Of a DNA stretch of 57,621 nucleotides, positions 1 through 7,888 are shown one piece after another. The position numbers and the translations under genes are program-made. Origin of the DNA: an uncultured Chlorobiaceae bacterium (GTDB lineage: Bacteria; Bacteroidota; Chlorobiia; Chlorobiales; Chlorobiaceae); the NCBI GenBank assembly GCA_903920215.1, contig CAIXLG010000135.1:1-57621 (forward strand). Direction: 5' to 3'. The notes beneath the pieces were generated by a model, which saw nothing but the letters and a program-made list of their open reading frames with translations, had not been told where the DNA came from and ran no database searches. Position 1 is the first letter of the stretch, and each line of letters starts with the position of its first letter.

Positions 1-1
1 C

Positions 2-835
2 AGCGGCCTTGCCATAGTGCATGCCATTCTGGACGGAGAGCGTGATCCGGCAAAACTGCTGGAGTTGTGCTACTCGACGATTCGGCACAAAAAGGCGAAA
101 GATGTCATTGAAGCACTTCGCGGTACCTGGGAGCCGGAGCACCTGTTTGCGCTCAGGCAAGCCCTGCAGAGCTGGGAACACTATCATCGCCAGATCGCCG
201 AATGTGACCAGCAAATACAGTTGCTCCTGCAAGAGATCACGTTTAATGACATGCAGGGTGGCGGCATTGGCGAAAAACCCAAAGCAACGACTGGCAAACG
301 CCCCAGCGCCAATGCGCCTCAAATCTCCGGGCTTCACAGTATGCTCATTGATCTGTGTCAGGGCAAGGATTTGTCGATACTGCCCGCACACACCGACTAC
401 AGCGTCCTGCAGATCATCAGTGAGGTGGGAACTGACCTGAGCAAATGGCCCACAGAAAAGCAATTCACTGCTTGGTTGGGGCTGGCTCCCGGAACAAGCC
501 AAAGCGGCAAGCGCAAGAGCAACGTCAAACACCGTCGCAGCAGAGTAGGCAGGTATTTTTGCATCATGGCCCGATCACTGGCTCGCAGCAAAGATATGGC
601 GTTGGGCGGCTTTTACCGTCGTCTGGCGGCACGACGTGGGGGGTTGATTGCCAATATTGCTCTGGCTCGCAAGCTTGCGGCATTGTTTTGGCGAGTCATG
701 GTCAAAGGGACGGAGTTTGTCGAGGAAGGACTGGCCGCTTATGAAGCCAAGTTCCTCGAGGGCAAGAAAAGAAGCCTTCGTAGGTTAGCCAGAGAGCTTG
801 GTCAAACCGTTTCGCCTATACCTGTAACAGTTTGA
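2..835 (+). mobile_element. IS110-family transposase, 3' part (cut by window start)
   Basis: The reading frame is already open at base 2 and ends at a TGA, so the N-terminal part lies outside the window. The visible part starts in the helical linker typical of IS110 transposases (IRH-KKAKDVIEALRG, then a coiled region with QLLLQEI) and ends in the transposase_20/HhH-like C-terminal half, with the family pattern GLAPGTSQSGKRKS followed by a basic KHRRSRVGRY stretch and a conserved Ser/Ala/Arg-rich tail. IS110 enzymes have an N-terminal DEDD catalytic domain (not visible here) and a C-terminal domain with a catalytic serine. IS110 ends usually lack long inverted repeats and I could not place the element's right boundary; it should lie shortly after 835, in front of the accessory genes. 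Confidence 0.85.
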
Positions 836-888
836 AATAAAGGAGATTACTATACTTGTTCATGGAAAGAGTAGATATCTGAGGAAAT

Positions 889-2028
889 ATGCCAATGACG
901 AAGCGTAATGAATATATCCCGCAAACGGTAACTCATCCCGGGGTGACTTTGAAGGAGAAGCTTGAAGAGCTGGGCATGAGCCAGAAAGAATTTGCCGTGC
1001 GCACCACTAAACCAGAGCAGACCATTGTTAAGGTTATTAATGGAGAGAGCTCTCTTACTCCCGATATGGCGGTGCAATTTGAATCAGTACTTGGAATCCC
1101 TGCGAATTTCTGGTTGAAGAGGCAGCAGAATTATGATGAGGCGGTTGCACGGGCGAAGCGACGGGATGTATTAGTCGCAGGAGTCGATTGGGCAGGCTCT
1201 TTTCCAACTGCGAAAATGACTCAACTGGGTTGGCTGCCAACAACAGAAAGCCATGAACAAAAGGTTGATGCGCTGTTATCTTTTTTTGGAATTTCCTGTC
1301 ACCAAGCCTGGGAGGACTATTACTGCGGTCTTAAGCTGAAGGTAAGTTTTCGAATATCTTTAGCCCATTCCCGTGAACCTTACGCTATTTCCGCATGGCT
1401 TCGACAAGGCGAGTTGGATGCCATGAAGCTTGACGCCCCAACTTTCTGCCCAAAAACGTTTAAAGCAAATCTTGAGAGCATCAAGAAGATCATGGCCGGG
1501 CATCCTGATGATTTTTTCCCGCGTCTTCAGCAGCTTTGTCTTGATGCGGGAGTAAAGGTTGTCTATACGCCTTGTCTCCCGAAAGCCCCTGTTCACGGCT
1601 CAACCCGCTGGATAAACGATAATACCCCTTTGATTCAGCTGTCAGCCCGGTATAAACAGAATGACAGGTTCTGGTTTACCTTTTTTCATGAAGCTGGTCA
1701 TATCCTTCTGCACGGCAAAAAATACATATCAATAGAAGATGATGCCTTTAATGATATCGATATGGCAAAAGAGCGCGAGGCTGATGCATTTGCTGTGCGA
1801 TGGACTTTTTCTGAAGAAGAGGAGCAGGAGGTACTTCAATATGGAGCGTTGAAAGAAAAGGATATCATCAACTTCGCACAAAAATTCAGCACTCATCCTG
1901 CCATGATTATCGGGCGGTTCCATCATAAAAAATTGCTCTCCTATACTGTTGGTCGTCAGTTTATTCAGCCTGTTCATTTTGACGGACAGCTAAGCTCTCG
2001 CCCCGCAATGATTGAAGAATTTAAATGA
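889..2028 (+). CDS. HigA-like HTH protein fused to ImmA/IrrE zinc peptidase domain
   Basis: A 379-residue two-domain protein. Residues about 17-75 form an XRE/HigA-type helix-turn-helix (HPGVTLKEKLEELGMSQKEF, then a recognition-helix region and GIPANFW). The second half is an ImmA/IrrE (DUF955) metallopeptidase with HEAGH at 267-271 and a downstream EREADAFA (about 295-302) giving the third zinc ligand. In this family the peptidase cleaves repressors or the HTH acts as an antitoxin-type autoregulator; here both functions sit in one chain. It lies 37 bp before darT on the same strand, and no HigB-like toxin is seen in front of it. The start ATG 889 follows TGAGGAAAT; ATG 895 is an equally possible start. 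Target and partner are unknown, and a regulatory role over darTG is inference. Confidence 0.8.
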   Translation: MPMTKRNEYIPQTVTHPGVTLKEKLEELGMSQKEFAVRTTKPEQTIVKVINGESSLTPDMAVQFESVLGIPANFWLKRQQNYDEAVARAKRRDVLVAGVDWAGSFPTAKMTQLGWLPTTESHEQKVDALLSFFGISCHQAWEDYYCGLKLKVSFRISLAHSREPYAISAWLRQGELDAMKLDAPTFCPKTFKANLESIKKIMAGHPDDFFPRLQQLCLDAGVKVVYTPCLPKAPVHGSTRWINDNTPLIQLSARYKQNDRFWFTFFHEAGHILLHGKKYISIEDDAFNDIDMAKEREADAFAVRWTFSEEEEQEVLQYGALKEKDIINFAQKFSTHPAMIIGRFHHKKLLSYTVGRQFIQPVHFDGQLSSRPAMIEEFK

Positions 2029-2065
2029 TCTGTGTGAAGCTCATAAATTTTGAAGATTCGTATCA

Positions 2066-2707
2066 ATGAGGACTCCTGAAAATCCTAAAATTTATCACAT
2101 CGTTCATGTTGACAGGCTGCCATCGATTGTTGCTGAGGGATCTTTATTGTCTGATGCGGAAATTGGCCGGCGTACATCAGGCGGCACTACTATCGGTATG
2201 AGTTCGATTAAACAGAGGCGGCTCAACGAATTATGTCTTGAAAGATATCCGGATTTGCATATCGGGGAATGCGTCCCGTTCTATTTTTCTCCTCGTTCTG
2301 TTATGCTTTATCTAATTCACATGGGGAACCATGAAGGGTTGGATTATCAAGGTGGTCAAGGAAATATTATTCACTTGGAGGCCGATCTGAAGCAAGCGGT
2401 CTCTTGGGCAGAAACACAAGGAAGACGCTGGGCATTTACGTTATCAAATGCAGGGGCTTACTATGTTGAAAGCAGGTACGACCTTGCCCATTTGCATGAA
2501 ATTGACTGGGCTGCGGTAAATGCACAGAACTGGAAGAGCTGCAAAGAAGGCAAGCAGGCGGAATTTCTTGTTGAGCAGCAGTTTCCTCTTGAGTTGGTCT
2601 CGCGTATAGGAGTGCACTCTCAAAGGGTGCATCGTCAAGTCCTTGAGATTTTGCATGGTATCGGTCAGAATCCTATTGTTGAATTGAGGCCTGAATGGTA
2701 TTATTGA
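2066..2707 (+). CDS. darT: DarT-type DNA ADP-ribosyltransferase toxin
   Basis: 213 residues with the DUF4433/DarT signature: an N-terminal YHIVHVDRLPSIVAEGSLLSD block, a central CVPFYFSPRSVMLYLIH NAD-pocket region, and KQAEFLVE with Glu166 as the likely catalytic glutamate (the equivalent of the essential glutamate near residue 160 in studied DarT proteins). DarT transfers ADP-ribose from NAD to a base in single-stranded DNA, blocking replication; several DarTG systems act in phage defence. It is followed after 24 bp by the macro-domain antitoxin, the canonical order. No clear Shine-Dalgarno sequence precedes ATG 2066. Whether it modifies thymine (DarT2) or guanine (DarT1) cannot be settled here; the N-terminal block resembles DarT2. 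Confidence 0.9.
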   Translation: MRTPENPKIYHIVHVDRLPSIVAEGSLLSDAEIGRRTSGGTTIGMSSIKQRRLNELCLERYPDLHIGECVPFYFSPRSVMLYLIHMGNHEGLDYQGGQGNIIHLEADLKQAVSWAETQGRRWAFTLSNAGAYYVESRYDLAHLHEIDWAAVNAQNWKSCKEGKQAEFLVEQQFPLELVSRIGVHSQRVHRQVLEILHGIGQNPIVELRPEWYY

Positions 2708-2731
2708 TATTAATAAAAGCTTGGGGCCAAT

Positions 2732-3808
2732 ATGATTGAGTTCAAGAAAGGAAACATACTGACTGAAGATGCTGAGGCATTGGTTAATACCGTAAACTGC
2801 GTCGGTATAATGGGGCGGGGTATTGCTCTTCAGTTTAAGAACGTTTACCCTGAGAACTTCAAATCTTATGTTGCTGCTTGCCAGCATAATGATGTGATTC
2901 CGGGGAAAATGTTCGTTTTTGAAACCGGTAAATTGACTTATCCGCACTACATCATCAATTTTCCAACAAAGCGCCACTGGAAAGGCAAAAGCCGTATGGA
3001 GGATATAACGGACGGGCTTTTTGCTTTGGCTGAAGAAATCAAGAAAAGGAATATCCAGTCAATAGCCATCCCTCCTCTAGGGAGCGGGTTAGGCGGCTTG
3101 AATTGGGGTGAAGTGCGTCAGCGTATCGAAGCTACTCTTCAGGATTTTAGCGATCTTAAGGTTATTATCTTTGAGCCTGATGAGGCATACTTGGATAAAA
3201 AGGTCAATCGTTCGACCAATGTACCGAATATGACTTCGGGACGAGCTGCACTCGTTGGGTTGATGCACCGTTATCTTGAAGGGTTGCTGGATCCGTTTAT
3301 CTCACTCTTGGAAGTGCATAAACTCATGTATTTCATGCAGTGTGCAGGTCAAGAATTACGGCTCAACTTTACCAAAGGCACTTATGGCCCTTATGCCGAA
3401 AACCTTCGGCACGTTTTGCATGCTATCGAGGGCCATTTAGTATCTGGATATGAAGATGGTGGAGATAAACCGAACAAGCAATTGACTCTGGTGCCGGGTG
3501 CACTTGATGATGCTATGTTATTTCTGAAGGAAAAGGATACTGCCTCTACTCAGGAACATTTTGATAGGGTAAGCAATCTTGTTGACGGCTTCGAATCACC
3601 CTTCGGGCTGGAATTGTTAGCTACCGTTCACTGGGTTGTCAATAATGAACAAGTCCAGAGTGTTGATGATGTCATTCACTATGTCTATGCATGGAATGAA
3701 AAAAAGAAACAGTTTTCCAAGCGTCAGATTACGCTTGCTCTTGACGTTCTATCAAAAAAGGGTTGGATAAACCATTTCGCACTTCATCAATACGGCGCCC
3801 TCTCTTAA
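2732..3808 (+). CDS. darG: DarG macro-domain antitoxin (DNA ADP-ribosylglycohydrolase)
   Basis: 358 residues. Residues 1 to about 150 are a macro domain: an N-terminal ALVNTVNCVGIMGRGIALQFK loop, NFPTKRHWKGKS with Lys80 (the lysine known to be needed in DarG), and the phosphate loop IPPLGSGLGGLNWGEV. The macro domain removes ADP-ribose from DNA. Residues about 165-358 form the second DarG domain (LVGLMHRYLEGLLDPFISLLEVHKLMYFMQ, then TYGPYAENLRHVLHAIEGH), which in studied systems binds and shields DarT. So this is a full-length two-domain antitoxin, not a bare macro protein. Both key motifs are intact, so the pair looks functional. A GGGG run lies just before ATG 2732. Confidence 0.92.
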   Translation: MIEFKKGNILTEDAEALVNTVNCVGIMGRGIALQFKNVYPENFKSYVAACQHNDVIPGKMFVFETGKLTYPHYIINFPTKRHWKGKSRMEDITDGLFALAEEIKKRNIQSIAIPPLGSGLGGLNWGEVRQRIEATLQDFSDLKVIIFEPDEAYLDKKVNRSTNVPNMTSGRAALVGLMHRYLEGLLDPFISLLEVHKLMYFMQCAGQELRLNFTKGTYGPYAENLRHVLHAIEGHLVSGYEDGGDKPNKQLTLVPGALDDAMLFLKEKDTASTQEHFDRVSNLVDGFESPFGLELLATVHWVVNNEQVQSVDDVIHYVYAWNEKKKQFSKRQITLALDVLSKKGWINHFALHQYGALS

Positions 3809-3816
3809 AATTTGCG

Positions 3817-3876
3817 GCCTAACAACGCAGCTCCATATGCACCTGTGACGGGGAAGAAATGGAGGCATTGTTCCAT
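3817..3876 (+). other. attC-like imperfect inverted repeat behind darG
   Basis: GCCTAAC (3817-3823) matches the integron attC R'' core (RYYYAAC) and continues AACAACGCAGCTCCAT (3821-3836). It faces ATGGAGGCATTGTT (3859-3872) across a 22-base loop. The two arms pair except for a two-base bulge and one mismatch, like the extrahelical bases of attC hairpins. The right core GTTCCAT keeps GTT but not the RRRY consensus, so the site is degenerate or only attC-like. It starts 8 bases after the darG stop, the usual place of attC in a cassette. No integrase gene is in the window. Confidence 0.35.
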
Positions 3877-4223
3877 AAATGAAATGCATCGAGCAGTATA
3901 CTGCAACAGGATTTACTTGTTCCGATAAAGGAAAATATTGATCTTGTAAAACGGTCGTTTAATAGGGCATTTGATCAATGCTCTCCCCATTAACTCCGCC
4001 CTTTTTCTGCCTCAAGAACCCGTTTTTCTATACCTATATAATCTCATAAACGATGGGCTATTCATATCGGCTCAAATCAACGCCGTTTTATCGGGCATAG
4101 CTCGGCTGAAGTTATTTTATTACTTTAGCACCTATCGAAATTGAATGGAATGCTGATTTGATAACCCCGTCACTGAAACCGGCGGGGCAAAAAGTTGCTT
4201 AAGGCATATAAATACAACGTATT
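3877..4223. other. Gene-free stretch between accessory patch and rlmD
   Basis: No coding sequence or tRNA is recognisable. The only structure seen is a 7-bp hairpin, CCCCGTC (4165-4171) with GGCGGGG (4181-4187), one G-T pair, 9-base loop. It is not followed by a T run on either strand, so it is not a convincing terminator. The rlmD promoter should lie here but no good -35/-10 pair stands out. Confidence 0.4.
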
Positions 4224-5672
4224 ATGGATATCACGGAACAACCGAAATTAAAGAGAGACGATATTATAGAGTTGAGAATAACTGATCAGGCGGAGAAGGA
4301 TCAGTGTTTTGGACGGCTTGAAAATGGCATGGGAGTTATGGTCAGCGGGATGCTTGCGGTCGGCGACCTGGTATCGGCTAAAATCAAAAAGGTAAGGCAG
4401 CGCTATATAGAGGCCTTTGTCGTTGAAGTGCTTGAGCCATCGCCCGACAGGACTGAACCATTGTGCAGCTATTTCGGGGTTTGCGGTGGATGCAAGCTGA
4501 TGCATATACGCTATGAAGCACAGCTGCAGTACAAGCAGAAAAAGGTGAAGGATGCCCTTGAGCATCTCGGGGACTTTGTCGCTCCTCCGGTTACAGCTGT
4601 AAGCGCCTGTGCCGATCCATTCCACTACCGCAACAAGATTGAGTTCTCCTTTTCAAACATGCGCTATCTTTTGCCGGAAGAGCTCTCGATGGAAAAGCTT
4701 GACCGCCCCAAGGATTTTGCGCTTGGATTCCATACGCCCGGCAACTTTGAAAAGGTGATTGACATCGACTACTGTTATCTGGCCAAAGAGTCGATGAACA
4801 GGTTGCTTAAGCTGACCAGGGAGTTTGTGATTGCCAATGCCCTTGTGCCCTATTCGGCAAGAGCGCATACAGGGTATTTGCGCAATCTTGTAGTGCGCTT
4901 CAGCGAGAACCGTGAAGAGGTGATGGTCAATCTTGTCACCTCATGGTATGACGAAGATATCATGCAGCGATACAGGGCGCACCTTGAGTCGGGGATGGAG
5001 GGCGTGAAGATGACGATACTGAATAATGTGACGTCACGACTGAACACCGTAGCCACAGGCGACGAGGAGTTTACCCTGAGCGGCGACGGATATATTACTG
5101 AGCGGCTTGGTAACCATGATTTCAGGATATCGGCCAACTCTTTTTTCCAGACCAACTCCTCACAGGCTGAGGTGCTCTACAACGCTACTCTGGAGGTTGG
5201 AGACCTGAAGGCGGAGGATACCGTCTTTGACCTCTACTGCGGAACAGGAACCATAACGCTCTATCTGGCAAACTACTGCCGCCAGATTATCGGGCTTGAA
5301 GTGGTTGAAAGCTCCATCAACGATGCGCGCTCCAATGCCCTGTTGAACGGTATAACCAATGCGGAGTTTTACAAGGTTGACCTCAAGGATTTTCAGGCCC
5401 TCTTAGGGACGCTTGAACGCTATGATAATCCCGGGGTGATTATTACCGATCCTCCAAGGGCCGGGATGCAGCCGAAGGCACTTGCCACAATGATCAGACT
5501 CAGGCCGAGGAGAATAGTCTATGTAAGCTGCAACCCTGCCAGCCTTGCGCGCGACGGCAAGGAGATATGCGCACACGGCTACACCCTTTTATCGGTGCAG
5601 CCGGTTGACATGTTCCCTCATACCAGCCACATCGAAAGCGTGGCATGCTTTGAAAGGACAAGCCCCTTCTGA
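4224..5672 (+). CDS. rlmD: 23S rRNA (uracil-5-)-methyltransferase, RlmD/RumA type
   Basis: 482 residues in the usual RumA order: an N-terminal TRAM RNA-binding domain (residues about 10-75), an iron-sulfur cysteine set C-x5-C-x2-C near residues 81-90 with a fourth Cys in SACADPFHYRN, then a class I methyltransferase fold with the SAM loop DLYCGTGTITLYLA, the DPPRAG motif, and the catalytic VYVSCNPASLARD (Cys436). The enzyme makes 5-methyluridine in 23S rRNA from SAM. The exact target (U1939 versus U747 or another uridine) is not decided by the sequence. It ends 4 bp before the end of the rhomboid gene on the other strand, so the two genes converge. Confidence 0.9.
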   Translation: MDITEQPKLKRDDIIELRITDQAEKDQCFGRLENGMGVMVSGMLAVGDLVSAKIKKVRQRYIEAFVVEVLEPSPDRTEPLCSYFGVCGGCKLMHIRYEAQLQYKQKKVKDALEHLGDFVAPPVTAVSACADPFHYRNKIEFSFSNMRYLLPEELSMEKLDRPKDFALGFHTPGNFEKVIDIDYCYLAKESMNRLLKLTREFVIANALVPYSARAHTGYLRNLVVRFSENREEVMVNLVTSWYDEDIMQRYRAHLESGMEGVKMTILNNVTSRLNTVATGDEEFTLSGDGYITERLGNHDFRISANSFFQTNSSQAEVLYNATLEVGDLKAEDTVFDLYCGTGTITLYLANYCRQIIGLEVVESSINDARSNALLNGITNAEFYKVDLKDFQALLGTLERYDNPGVIITDPPRAGMQPKALATMIRLRPRRIVYVSCNPASLARDGKEICAHGYTLLSVQPVDMFPHTSHIESVACFERTSPF

Positions 5673-5676
5673 AGAG

Positions 5677-6501
5677 TTATTTGCCGCCGGCTTTAAGAAG
5701 CTTGCGGCGTTCTTCGGCTGTTAATGAAGCATATCCCCGCGCGGAAATTTTGTCGAGGATGGTGTTGATTTCATCTTCGGAGGCAGGAGTCTCTTTACTC
5801 TTTGTCCGGTAAAGGCGGGGCCCGCTTTTCTGCTTTCCAAGGGAGCGGATTTTATCGGTCACTCCGGAAAATGACCACTCTGCCCGTTTGATGGAAATGT
5901 AGATGAAGCCGATAAGCATTCCCCCGAGGTGCGCAAAATGAGCAATGTTGCTGCCGCTGCCCATAGAGCGGCTGCCGAAACCGGAGAAGAATTCGATGAG
6001 TGCATAGCCTGCTATAAAGTACTTTGCCTTGACGGGAAAGAGGAAATAGAGGAAAATATAGCGGTTGGGGAACATCATGCCGAACGCGAGCAGGACGCCG
6101 TAAATGGCTCCCGATGCACCAACAGTTGGATAGGGGTCGCCCATGGTGGCCAGCAGGTTGATTAATGCCGCTCCAATACCGCAGACAAAATAATAGGTGT
6201 TGAATTGCCGGGTGCCCCAGTAATTTTCAATTTCAGCACCGAACATCCAGAGAGCGAACATATTGAAGAAGAGGTGTGTGCCTCCTCCGTGCAGAAACAT
6301 GTAGGTGACAGGCTGCCAAAGACGGAAGTTGCCAGAGCTGACAGGCCATAGCGAGCCGAGAGCGAGAATCGTTTCGCCGAACGGGGATTGCTGCAGCAGA
6401 AAGACTGCAACGTTAATCATGATAATTGCTTTAATCGCCGGAGGTATAACCTGAAAGCCCCCGGGACTGTATGGCTGGTTGGAATAGTTCATCAATTGCA
6501 T
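5677..6501 (-). CDS. Rhomboid family intramembrane serine protease
   Basis: 274 residues with about six hydrophobic segments. Rhomboid hallmarks are all present: HGGGTHLFFNMFALWMFG (residues about 71-88), the active site GASGAIYGV with Ser130, and the last-helix NIAHFAHLGGML with His191 as the other catalytic residue. It cleaves membrane proteins within or near the bilayer; the substrate is unknown. A soluble tail of about 70 residues follows the last helix and ends ASLTAEERRKLLKAGG, a short SHOCT-like helical motif seen at the end of some rhomboids of this type. An alternative start is the fourth residue (Met4). It lies downstream of pgk on the same strand, separated by two hairpins, so it is probably its own unit. 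Confidence 0.9.
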   Translation of the reverse strand: MQLMNYSNQPYSPGGFQVIPPAIKAIIMINVAVFLLQQSPFGETILALGSLWPVSSGNFRLWQPVTYMFLHGGGTHLFFNMFALWMFGAEIENYWGTRQFNTYYFVCGIGAALINLLATMGDPYPTVGASGAIYGVLLAFGMMFPNRYIFLYFLFPVKAKYFIAGYALIEFFSGFGSRSMGSGSNIAHFAHLGGMLIGFIYISIKRAEWSFSGVTDKIRSLGKQKSGPRLYRTKSKETPASEDEINTILDKISARGYASLTAEERRKLLKAGGK

Positions 6502-6509
6502 CAGTTCTG

Positions 6510-6540
6510 CCCGTTCCCGCTGACCGGCAGCGGGAATGGG
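6510..6540 (-). other. 13-bp hairpin in the leader of the rhomboid gene
   Basis: CCCGTTCCCGCTG (6510-6522) pairs with CAGCGGGAATGGG (6528-6540) over a 5-base loop, with one G-T pair. It lies just upstream of the rhomboid start on the - strand. It has no T run after it in either direction, so it may be a leader structure rather than a terminator. Confidence 0.45.
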
Positions 6541-6552
6541 CGTCCAAAAAGG

Positions 6553-6586
6553 TTCATTCCGTAGACTGTTTCTCTAATCTACGGAA
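6553..6586 (-). terminator. Terminator-like hairpin after pgk
   Basis: TTCCGTAGA (6557-6565) and TCTACGGAA (6578-6586) form a perfect 9-bp stem with a 12-base loop, 5 bases past the pgk stop when read on the - strand. Reading on, the stem is followed by TGAACCTTTTTGG, a short T run. It probably ends the pgk transcript before the rhomboid gene. Confidence 0.55.
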
Positions 6587-6590
6587 CGGG

Positions 6591-7784
6591 TTAATCGTTC
6601 AGGGCTGCGATTCCGGGGAGTTCCTTGCCTTCAAGGAATTCAAGGCTTGCGCCTCCACCGGTTGATATATGGGTAATCTCTTTCGAGAGACCTGCTTTTG
6701 CTATAGCTGCCGCAGAGTCGCCACCGCCGACAATTGTTGTGGCTCCATTGGCGGTCGCCTCTGTCAAGGCTTTTGCAACGGCCATTGTGCCTGCAGCAAA
6801 ATTGTCAATTTCAAACACGCCCATCGGTCCATTCCAGAGCACGGTGCGTGCAGAGAGAATCTCGTTGCGATACGCTTCGGCTGTGACGGGTCCGATATCG
6901 ACCCCGATCATGTTTTCCGGGATACTGGCAATGCTTGCGGCATAGCTTGAGGAATCAGCGGAAATTTCGGCTGTAAGAATGACATCTGTCGGCAGGAGAA
7001 GCTTAATTCCCTTCTTTTTTGCTTCATCAAGAATTTTAAGGGCGAGTTCGACTTTACTCTCTTCGACCAGAGATTTTCCGGTCTGGTACCCCTGCGCCTT
7101 GAAGAAAGTGAAGACCATCGCTCCGCCGATAAGGACAGTATCAACCTTTTTGAAAAGGTTTTCAAGGACATCTATTTTGCCAGATATTTTTGATCCGCCG
7201 AGAATTGCAACAAACGGACGCTCAGGCTCCTGAAGAGCTTTGCCAAGATAAAGCAGCTCCCTTTCGATAAGGAATCCGGCGACAGCTGTTTTTATAAAGT
7301 GCGTAATGCCTTCGGTTGATGCATGAGCCCTGTGTGCTGTCCCGAATGCGTCGTTAACATAGACTTCGCCGAGTTCAGCCAGTTGTTTTGAAAAATCAGG
7401 ATCATTTGCTTCCTCCTCAGAGTGAAATCTCAGATTTTCGAGCAGGATCACCTCTCCGTCCTTGAGAGCAAGTACCTGCGCAGTGACCTCGGAGCCTACG
7501 CAATCTTTGGCCATTATGACTGGGGAACCGAGAAGTTCGGCGAGTTTTTTTGCAACAGGATCGAGGGAAAATTCAGGGTTTACTTTTCCTTTTGGCCTTC
7601 CAAGGTGGGACATCAGAATCAGGCGTCCACCATCGGAAATGACTTTTTTGATGGATGGAAGGGATTCGACGATTCGTTTGTCGTCGGTAATAATTTTGTT
7701 GTCGTCAAGGGGAACATTGAAATCAACGCGCATTACTACCCGTTTGCCTTTGACTGATATGTCCGAGAGAGTTTTCTTCTGCAT
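6591..7784 (-). CDS. pgk: Phosphoglycerate kinase
   Basis: 397 residues, the normal bacterial length. It has the N-terminal signature [10 protein letters not shown], the substrate-side [10 protein letters not shown] and HRAHAST motifs, [15 protein letters not shown] in the hinge region, and the nucleotide-binding C-terminal motifs GPMGVFE and GGGDSAAAI. It catalyses 1,3-bisphosphoglycerate + ADP = 3-phosphoglycerate + ATP in the cytosol; in an autotroph using the reductive TCA cycle it would run mainly in the gluconeogenic direction (inference). The 104-bp gap to mltG upstream suggests its own promoter, but I cannot assign one confidently. Confidence 0.97.
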   Translation of the reverse strand: MQKKTLSDISVKGKRVVMRVDFNVPLDDNKIITDDKRIVESLPSIKKVISDGGRLILMSHLGRPKGKVNPEFSLDPVAKKLAELLGSPVIMAKDCVGSEVTAQVLALKDGEVILLENLRFHSEEEANDPDFSKQLAELGEVYVNDAFGTAHRAHASTEGITHFIKTAVAGFLIERELLYLGKALQEPERPFVAILGGSKISGKIDVLENLFKKVDTVLIGGAMVFTFFKAQGYQTGKSLVEESKVELALKILDEAKKKGIKLLLPTDVILTAEISADSSSYAASIASIPENMIGVDIGPVTAEAYRNEILSARTVLWNGPMGVFEIDNFAAGTMAVAKALTEATANGATTIVGGGDSAAAIAKAGLSKEITHISTGGGASLEFLEGKELPGIAALND

Positions 7785-7888
7785 TGTTACTTACGATTGA
7801 TTAAAAAAAATCACCCTTTAAATAATGTAGTGTAATCTATAACATAATCATTTTACCCGATAGGGATAGAGCGGGTATCTCGCTCTCT

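Noticed and set aside
2444-2977. 177-codon - strand frame across the darT-darG junction
   Set aside because: It is antisense to two intact genes with recognisable domains and has no recognisable motif or Shine-Dalgarno.
4165-4187. Hairpin upstream of rlmD taken as terminator
   Set aside because: The 7-bp stem has a G-T pair and no T run on either strand, so it is not called as a terminator.
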